A program made the position numbers and the translations under genes. A stretch of DNA of 64,000 nt. Origin: Gautieria morchelliformis. Taxonomy: Eukaryota; Basidiomycota; Agaricomycetes; Gomphales; Gomphaceae. How positions within the stretch are numbered: position 1 is the first letter of the stretch; each line of letters begins with the position of its first letter. Below are positions 57,677-64,000 of the stretch, one piece after another. The DNA is taken from positions 62,001 to 126,000 of the forward strand of contig WHVA01000023.1 in the NCBI GenBank assembly GCA_015179125.1, written 5' to 3'. The notes under the pieces are model-generated. The model saw only the letters and a list, made by a program, of their open reading frames with translations, was not told the DNA's origin and did not search any database.

Positions 57677-58928
57677 TGTCATGACCTGTCTATTTCTTAT
57701 ACCCAGTAACCTCCTCACTCCACTTCTATATTCCCTCTGTTTGCTCTTCGCTGAATTCACTGAACGTTTATTTGCTTCCTGCGTCATTCGCACGTAGCCA
57801 CACCATCAAAAAGCGATCAACATCTTTTCCCTGGCTCAATGGTTCATCAGGGGTCCTATCACCTTCCCGGCTAAACCCTGTTGGGTGTTCCTATGATCGG
57901 ATGACATGACTCGTTTATTTCTTGTACCCAGCCACCCCTATTGTCACTTTCCCCAATCCTCCTCTATGTTCATGCAGCTTCGCCTTTCCCTTTGGCCACG
58001 CCTCTTCTATGATCATTCCATTCGCCCTTTGCCGCATTTGCCGAACGACCATTTGCTGCTCGCATCATTCACCAGCAGGTACGCCATCAAACACGATCAA
58101 CATCCTTTACCGGGCTTGATGGCTCATCACTGGTCCCATCACCTTCCTGATCCAACCCCTTTAGGTGTTCATATGGCCAGAATGCATTCGCGGGACGTCC
58201 TGCCCGTAGATTGTGTGGGACCAACCCAGCAGACGAAGAGTCCATGCAGGGCAGCGTATATGCGGGTCCCAAGGTGTGTTTTCATACATAAGTACCTTCA
58301 TCCCCTTTCCTTCCTGTCGTTTCATGTTCGCACTCCTCTTTCATTCTATTGTATCTGTGTTTCATCTATTCTGTATCATGACTGTGCACCCCTATCCAAC
58401 CCTGACTCCAGATGGCCTCTTTCCTATTTGCTGATATCATGCGAGCATTTGATATAAGTAGTTTACATTCACATGTTCCCCAGTTCAATTATCATACGTC
58501 CATCTTGTGCAAAACTTGACCTCACTGTGACTATCATCTTGAGCCCTCTCCTATAGATTTCTATCTTCAACCAGAGGAGGACTTAAGCACCACTGGTGAG
58601 TTTTCATACTTCACCTTTGTTACCTTAGCCTTCGAACTATTATCTGCACTGTCGGTGAAGGACTCTGAAGGAGCACCTTCGCCGGTGAAAGGATTTTTGC
58701 TACTTAAAAAACCTTTCCGTAACACCTTGCATGTTACATTGTCAAGTGCTGCAGACTATTTCACTACGACTGTAGATAGGGCGAGCTCTATTCGGGCAGC
58801 CCTCTTATCTTCTGAACATTTATTGGTTCACCTTATTCACCAAACAGCGCACTTATTCACACAAGTTATTTGGGCATTCACTGTGTTCACTAATACACGA
58901 TATTAGCGCCTAAAAACCAATCTTGACA
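57677..58928. repeat. Solo LTR, family A, copy 3, with internal duplication
   Basis: Begins TGTCATGACCTGTC and ends ATCTTGACA. It is flanked by a perfect CTCTC target duplication (57672-57676 and 58929-58933). The first 225 bp (57677-57901) are a diverged duplicate of the following segment: a second LTR-like start, TGACATGACTCG, lies at 57902. Without this duplication the length (about 1,030 bp) agrees with copy 1. It interrupts element D between protease and RT. Confidence 0.85.
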
Positions 58929-59174
58929 CTCTCCTGAATGTGGCAACATTGTACTGTGCCTGCAAACTAGAGGGTTTCTGATGTTTCCAGCTAAACCTGG
59001 CGCAGCCTGAATCTGTGGCTTTGTCCCGTTCGGCTTCTGTGCAACCCGAACCAGTGGATCTCAAGGATGTCCCGAAGGAGTATGATGACTTCGCAGATGT
59101 CTTTAGCAAGTCCAAAGGTGATGCCTTGGCTCCCCAACGACCCTATGATCTCAAGATCATGCTTGAGGATGGTG

Positions 59175-59878
59175 TGTTATGACTGTTCCGCTCAACCATC
59201 TCTGCCACCTCCGGAACACCTCTGCAGCACCTCCGACTCTACTCCACAACATCTGCAACCCACAACCTCGACCCTTGTTCTTCAGCACCCCTGGCCACCT
59301 CTACTCACTGGCCCCCGTACTTGACCCTGGACACAGCAAGATACCATTTCCGTAATTCCGTTTGTTCCAATGCCTATTGTACTTATGCACCTTTGTTCTT
59401 TTGCCATTGTTCTTACTCTACCCTGCATCCCCTTGTCATCCCCTTGTTCCACATTAGATACTTACCCTGTATGTCTATCCGATTCCCACCCCCTCCGGAA
59501 TTTGCTTAGTACTACACTATTACTTGTTGCTTCAGCTCTTTGTATAAAACCCCCACATGTATGTCTCTGTTTCTGCAATCAGATAATCAACTTCAATACG
59601 TGAATCCCTTCGCACTATCTCCTGTTCTTAGCACAGTGAGTCTTGCAAGCTTTGTCTCTCTCTCCACTCTCGATCCTCTGTCTTCTGCCTCTTCCACCTC
59701 TTCCGACCCTTGTCCTTCAACATTCAACTCTCAGTACTCTGTTCCCGACTTCCGCCTTCTCCGACATCTGGAAGTCAAATCCGAAATACTTAGGAAGGTA
59801 GTTCATCAGGGGTGCAACACATAAGTTGAAGCTGTTGTCCTTTCTAGTTCTGACCTCCAGGATTTCTGATACGTAACA
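59175..59878. repeat. Solo LTR, family B, copy 2 (in element D)
   Basis: Begins TGTTATGACTGTTCC and ends TGATACGTAACA, with TGTTA/TAACA ends. It is flanked by a perfect TGGTG target duplication (59170-59174 and 59879-59883). It is 704 bp and the only uninterrupted family B copy here. A TATA-like TGTATAAAA lies near 59541, suitable for an LTR promoter. Confidence 0.88.
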
Positions 59879-60917
59879 TGGTGCTACTCCTCCTCAACCT
59901 TGGAGCTTGCCACGCTCCGAGCTTTTATTGATGAGCACCTGAATTTTGGTTACATTCAGCCCACTTGGTCCTCCCACGGAGCCCCTATCCTCTTTGTCAA
60001 AAAGAAGAGCGGCGAACTTTGGCTCTGTGTGGATTTCCGAGCACTCAATAAGATTACGAAGAAGGACCGCTATCCACTCCTGTTAATTACCGACTTGTTG
60101 GATGCACCCCGAAAGGCTCGGATTTATACCAAAATCGACCTTTGGCATGCATTCCACCTCATCCGAGTTGCTGAAGGCGATGAGTGGAAAACAGCTTCCT
60201 GGACCCAGTACGGCCCTTTCGAATGGCTAGTCATGCCGTTTGGCTTAACCAATGGTCCTGTGGTTTTTCAATGTTTCATGAATGATGTCTTTGGAGATAT
60301 GCTTGATGTATGTGTTGTCGTGTAACTTGACGACATACTCATCTACTCCAATGACCTGGTCAAACACAGGGAACACATCCGTGAAGTTTTGCGGTGTCTT
60401 TGGAAACACAGTCTCTATGCCAAACCCAATAAATGTGAATGGCACTGTGATTCTATGGAATTCCTTGGGTATATGCTCTCTACCAACGGCTTTACCATGT
60501 CCGAAGACAAAGTCCAGACCATCTGCGATTGGCCCGAGCCTCGGAAGGTAAAAGACGTACAGTCCTTCCTCGGCTTCGCCAATTTTTACTGCCGCTTCAT
60601 CTATAACTATTCCAACATCATGGTTCCCTTACCCGGCTTACTCGTAAAGGCACCCCATGGGTGTTTACTGAAGAATGCCAAAAGTCTTTCAATTACCTCA
60701 AGGAAGCTTTCACTTTGGCTTAGATTCTGTCGCATTGGATTCCTGACTGGCTAATGGTTGTGGAAACTGACGCCTTGGGTTATGCCCTCGGTGCAATCCT
60801 GTCTCTGTTCGATGATGAAGGTGTACTGCACCCAGTCGCTTTCCACTCCCGAACATTTTCTGGTGCCGAATTAAATTACGATGACCATGATAAAGAGCTA
60901 CTGGCAATTTTGAAGCA

Positions 60918-61267
60918 TGAGTAAGCACAGCACATGACGAAGCATGAGTTGGATCTGCAACGGTGCTGAGTAATGGAAGGATGAGACTCCGCTCATCATC
61001 CTCTCTCTTCCTCACACCATCAGCACCGTTGCAGCGGTCCCGCCATTGTGTTGTTTTGCACCCACCCACATCCCTCGTGTCCAGGTTGGGCTGAGTTTGA
61101 AACTCCATCTGACCTCACACATGAGGATCACAGATTCGTATCTGCAATGACATGATTATGTCAGCCGCAAACTCCGGAGATCACATGACCCACCAGCCCC
61201 TGGCCATCACGTGGCTCACGCTCCCTCATGAATCTGCAATCTCTCCCCCCCTGACACTGCGAAAAGC
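60918..61267. mobile_element. 350 bp anonymous insertion with 9 bp direct repeat
   Basis: Splits the element D RNase H frame. A perfect 9 bp repeat TTTGAAGCA flanks it (60909-60917 and 61268-61276), the target length of Mutator-like DNA transposons. Its ends do not form clear terminal inverted repeats. Inside, CTGCAACGGTGCTGA (60955-60969) and its reverse complement (61020-61034) can form a hairpin with an inner GATGAG/CTCATC stem. No coding capacity. It is probably a non-autonomous element of unknown class. Confidence 0.5.
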
Positions 61268-61674
61268 TTTGAAGCACTGCTCCAAAGTTATTGCTGCACT
61301 CGCTTGGTCGAGAACCTGACCTTACTCAGCTTCAACGTTGGAGACACTATTTGGAGGGCTCCGGCTCCCCTATTGACCTTGTCACCAATCATAAAAACTT
61401 AGAGTATTTGGCCACCACAAAGTTGCTAACCCGACAACAAGCCCGCTGGTCTGAATTCCTCTCACAGTTTAACCTCATCATTCAGTTCCGTCCCGGAAAG
61501 CTCGGTACAAAACCCAACACTCTAACTAGACGATGGGATGTCTACCTTAAAGAGGGAGGTAATGACTATGGCTCATTCAACCCGCAGAACTTCCAACTGA
61601 TTTTCACTAATCAACAACTGTTGGAATCCCTCCAGGCAACTTGTTTGCTTGCACCCGTCCTCTGAGTAAGCACT

Positions 61675-63119
61675 GTGATGGACTCTGAGAAGCTTCATGC
61701 CAACATATTAGCTAACCTGGAATCCGATCGCGTAGCTGCTCGGTATCTCGGTGATAGTTCTGACCCGAGATGGATGCAAACCGAGGACGGCTTCCTCCGC
61801 CTCGATGGCTGCATATACTTCCCAATGCCGATGATCTCTGACTCCGAGTACTCCAGTACAAACATGACCATGTACTCTCAGGACACTTCGGCCAGAACAA
61901 GACCTTAGAACTCATCAGATGGGAATACACATGGCCCACACTTCGGTCTTTCATCATCGACTTCTGCAAGTCTTGTACAACTTGCTTGCGTTCAAAGTCA
62001 CAGCGTCATTGGCCTTACAGCTCCCTGCAGCAGCTTCCGATACCTGAGCAACCTTGGAATTCCATATCCATGGATTTCATTGAGCAGTTGCTGACGTCTT
62101 TGGGATTCACTGCAATCCTTGTAGTAGTTTGCTGCTTAACCAAGCAGAGCATATTCATCCCGACTTACAACACGGTCACCTCCACAGACCTCGCCTGCCT
62201 GTTTTTTTTGCATGTATTCTCGAAGCACGGTGTCCCTAGTCATGTGACATCGGACCGAGGTTCAGAATTCATCTCGCACTTTTTCTGTTCCCTTGGTAAG
62301 GCTCTTGACATGAAACTGCATTTCACCTCAGGATATCATCCCAAAGGTGACGGTCAAACTGAACATGTAAACCAAACTCTGGAACAGTACTTCATGTGTA
62401 TTGCAACTACCAGCAGGACAATTGGTCCGAGTTGCTACCACTCGCCGAGTTTGCGTACAACAATGCTCCAAGTGCAACTATCAGCATATCACCCTTCTTT
62501 GCCAACAAGGGATAAAACCTGAACCTCACGGTTCACCCCGAACGGGACCTCACATCCTCCCGAGCCCAAGACTTTGCAGTTAACCTAGACCAGCTACATG
62601 CTACCCTGAAATTAAACTCACTCAATCTCAGTATCAGGTCTTGGCTGACGCATGTCGCACTCCCGCTCCCGAGTTCACGATAGGTTCCTCCACGTTTGTA
62701 AAAGCGCAGTTCTTCCGGACAACCCGGCCCTTGAAGAAGCTGGCTGAGAAGTACCTCTGTCCCTTTGAGATTATTGGCCAGGCTGGATCCCAAGCTTACA
62801 TTCTACCAGATAACCTTCAGGCAGTCCACCTGGTCTTCCACGTCTCCATTCTTGAACCTGCAATCCCAAACACCATTCCGAATCGGGTTCAGTCTCCACC
62901 GCCTCCAGTTGAGATTGATGGTGAGACAGAGTACGAGATTTCCGAGATCCTTGATTCCAAGATCGACCGACGACGTAGACCCTGTAACCTCCTGTACTTG
63001 TCCGTTGGGCTGGTTATGAAGGAACCAATGAAGAGATGTCATGGGTCCTTGTGACCAAGCTCAGCCATGTGGCCAAGATCGTGACTGATTTTCACTCAGC
63101 CTACCCTGCCAAGCCTTGA
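61675..63119 (+). pseudogene. Element D integrase with chromodomain, disrupted
   Basis: Early integrase sequence (61675-61905) is open but frameshifted. The DDE core reads SISMDFIEQL, SHVTSDRGSEFIS and [19 protein letters not shown], so all three acidic residues are visible. The GPY-like KYLCPFEIIGQAGSQAYILP follows, then LQAVHLVFHVSILEPA. A chromodomain begins YEISEILDSKIDRRRRP and shifts frame near 62990. It ends in KLSHVAKIVTDFHSAYPAKP at TGA 63117-63119. At least three frame changes are needed, so it is inactive. Confidence 0.82.
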
Positions 63120-63440
63120 CCATGGGTTCCTTGAACCTGAGCTTCGGCTCCCCCATTTCTTTTCACTCATTTTAGGGTCACTTTCTTAGTTAGAAACAGC
63201 ACTCTTTGCTATGTTTTATCTTGGCCATTTTGCTGAATAGCTACGCTTGTAGTTCTCAGCATTTCTCTCTGTTCTGTTCATTTCACTCCCATTCCCGATT
63301 CCGAATCCGAAACAAAAAACACCCAAGAAAAAAGATTCATATTAGATAGAAACCCAAAAACATTATTAGTTTAGTTATCTTCCATAGTCGCATCCCCGTC
63401 TGCATCCTTTTCCCCGTCATCCCGCTCATTCCCCGAATCC
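63120..63440. other. 3' flank of element D, no feature seen
   Basis: About 0.3 kb of AT-rich sequence after the last element D codon. It may include part of the element D 3'UTR or LTR, but no LTR termini were recognised. Confidence 0.4.
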
Positions 63441-64000
63441 TCATCCAAAACCCCTGTCCCTCATCTTATCTGCATCCTCGTTCCTGTTCTCCGAACCTGA
63501 ACCCATCTCTGCTCTTTCCTCTGTTTCTTTCTCTTTCTCTTTTTCCTTTTCTTTTCCCTTTTCCCTGCTTCCCAAACCCACACCTGAACCACCCTCAAAC
63601 AAGTCGAACCCGCCCCAACCTGAATCCGAACCTGACCACAATGCCACTTTCTCTGCCGCTGTGGTCCACAAGCGAAGCTGCTTGTTCATCCAGGAATTTT
63701 GTTGCTCAATCTGCTGCACAAAATCCAAAATCACCCAAAGCAAATGGTTGCTCTGTTCTAGCTGCTGGTTTTGTTGGGATAACAAGTCCCTCAGCATCCT
63801 GTATATCTCTCCTCCGGAAAGGCCATCGGGTTTTAAACCCCTCAACCCCATTCCCGATGGCCCAGCACCTATGTCGACTGATGGTATGGCTCCCGACGGT
63901 CTGATCGGCGCTACCTTCACTGTTTTCGGCCCCAGCCCTTCAGGTTCCTCCTTGTCCTTTCGTTTCCGCTTCCCATCCAGGAAGCTGCACTGGACCTTTC
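63441..64000 (-). CDS. Partial ORF resembling fungal transposon-associated Cys/charged protein
   Basis: The frame enters from the right edge of the window, so the N-terminus is missing. It reads VQCSFLDGKRKRKDKEEPEG, then a helical, Gln-rich coiled-coil-like stretch (YRMLRDLLSQQNQQLEQSNH). The tail has a Lys/Glu repeat (GKEKEKEKEKETEERAEM) and ends at 63441. The CSF-x-(D/E)GKRKR opening resembles the end of short Cys-rich motifs in many Agaricomycete transposon-associated ORFs. It has stayed open for over 180 codons, unlike the surrounding relics. Function unknown. Confidence 0.5.
   Translation of the reverse strand, partial: KVQCSFLDGKRKRKDKEEPEGLGPKTVKVAPIRPSGAIPSVDIGAGPSGMGLRGLKPDGLSGGEIYRMLRDLLSQQNQQLEQSNHLLWVILDFVQQIEQQNSWMNKQLRLWTTAAEKVALWSGSDSGWGGFDLFEGGSGVGLGSREKGKEKEKEKEKETEERAEMGSGSENRNEDADKMRDRGFG

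Larger units (their letters stand above)
58929..61670 (+). pseudogene. Element D reverse transcriptase and RNase H, disrupted
   Basis: The pre-RT segment at 58985-59174 reads VDLKDVPKEYDDFADVFSKS and DLKIMLEDG. After the family B LTR, RT continues with GYIQPTWSSHGAPILFVKKK, DRYPLLLITDLLDAPRKARI and WLVMPFGLTNGP. At the catalytic box the tyrosine codon of YLDD is replaced by TAA (60323-60325). The frame continues as LDDILIYSNDLVKHREHI and VQSFLGFANFYCRFIYNYSN. RNase H (TDALGYALGAILSLFDDEG) is split by a 350 bp insertion and resumes [19 protein letters not shown] near 61327. Confidence 0.82.
49730..63119 (+). mobile_element. Element D: decayed Ty3/Gypsy chromovirus split by four insertions
   Basis: Plus-strand fragments lie in gag-protease-RT-RNase H-integrase-chromodomain order: 49730-50480, 57180-57676, 58929-59174, 59879-60917 and 61277-63119. 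Frames join across the insertions, for example gag/protease RIDSACAL|GEVRIN across element C, and EDGATPPQP across the family B LTR. Many stops and frameshifts show it is dead. No LTR of its own was identified at either end. It is the oldest layer on this side, since everything else is inserted into it. Confidence 0.8.

Noticed and set aside
1-64000. tRNA, rRNA or CRISPR elements
   Set aside because: No convincing T-loop and anticodon arm pair, rRNA block or spaced direct repeats were seen by eye on either strand. A tRNAscan run would settle minor cases.

Overview
This 64 kb window comes from a filamentous basidiomycete, most likely an Agaricomycete. Genes are packed on both strands and split by many short GT-AG introns, mostly about 40-65 bp. 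The gene set is typical of fungi: a Bem1/Scd2 polarity scaffold, Pho81, a DUF6533-type seven-helix protein, chitin synthase, Rheb and chromodomain Ty3/Gypsy elements. No bacterial or organellar features, tRNA or rRNA were seen. Species cannot be fixed from the sequence alone. Exon joins were inferred by eye from reading-frame continuity, splice-site sense and family resemblance.

The left 41.6 kb is ordinary euchromatin. In order it holds: BEM1/SCD2 (+); a Rab GTPase with a large internal insertion (-); ribosomal protein eS7 with a 5'UTR intron (-); a decayed DUF6533 gene (+); a small unknown gene with an eroded partial copy upstream (+); THO2 of the THO/TREX mRNA export complex (+); GTP cyclohydrolase I (-); PHO81 (-); a degenerate SAP-like, transposon-type ORF (+); PEX12 (-); a DUF336/HbpS-like protein (-); chitin synthase (+); a RING protein (-); a Spo12-like protein (-); Rheb (+); GH2 beta-mannosidase (-); and an exceptionally intron-rich MFS sugar transporter (+). 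Neighbours are functionally unrelated, as usual in fungi. Themes are polarity and vesicle traffic, phosphate and TOR signalling, cell wall and carbohydrate use, and peroxisome biogenesis.

From about 42.2 kb to the right edge the window is a transposon graveyard with layered nesting that can be ordered by target-site duplications (TSDs). A 5'-truncated Ty1/Copia element (-) is split by two insertions. One is a solo LTR of family A that itself carries a solo LTR of family E. The other is a solo LTR of family B that carries a truncated family A LTR, which in turn holds a 480 bp poly(A)-like-tailed insertion. To the right lies a decayed chromovirus (element D). It is split by a complete but defective second chromovirus (element C, 50481-57179, TSD ATTAG), by another family A LTR (TSD CTCTC), by a family B LTR (TSD TGGTG), and by a 350 bp anonymous insertion with a 9 bp direct repeat. 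The window ends inside a minus-strand ORF that resembles fungal transposon-associated reading frames.

The most unusual observations are two independent 23-nt GT...AG gaps that restore reading frame in otherwise good genes, the Rab GTPase with an insertion of about 115 residues inside its G domain, a GC-AG intron in Rheb, at least 25 introns in a 3 kb transporter gene, and the five-family nested retroelement stack.
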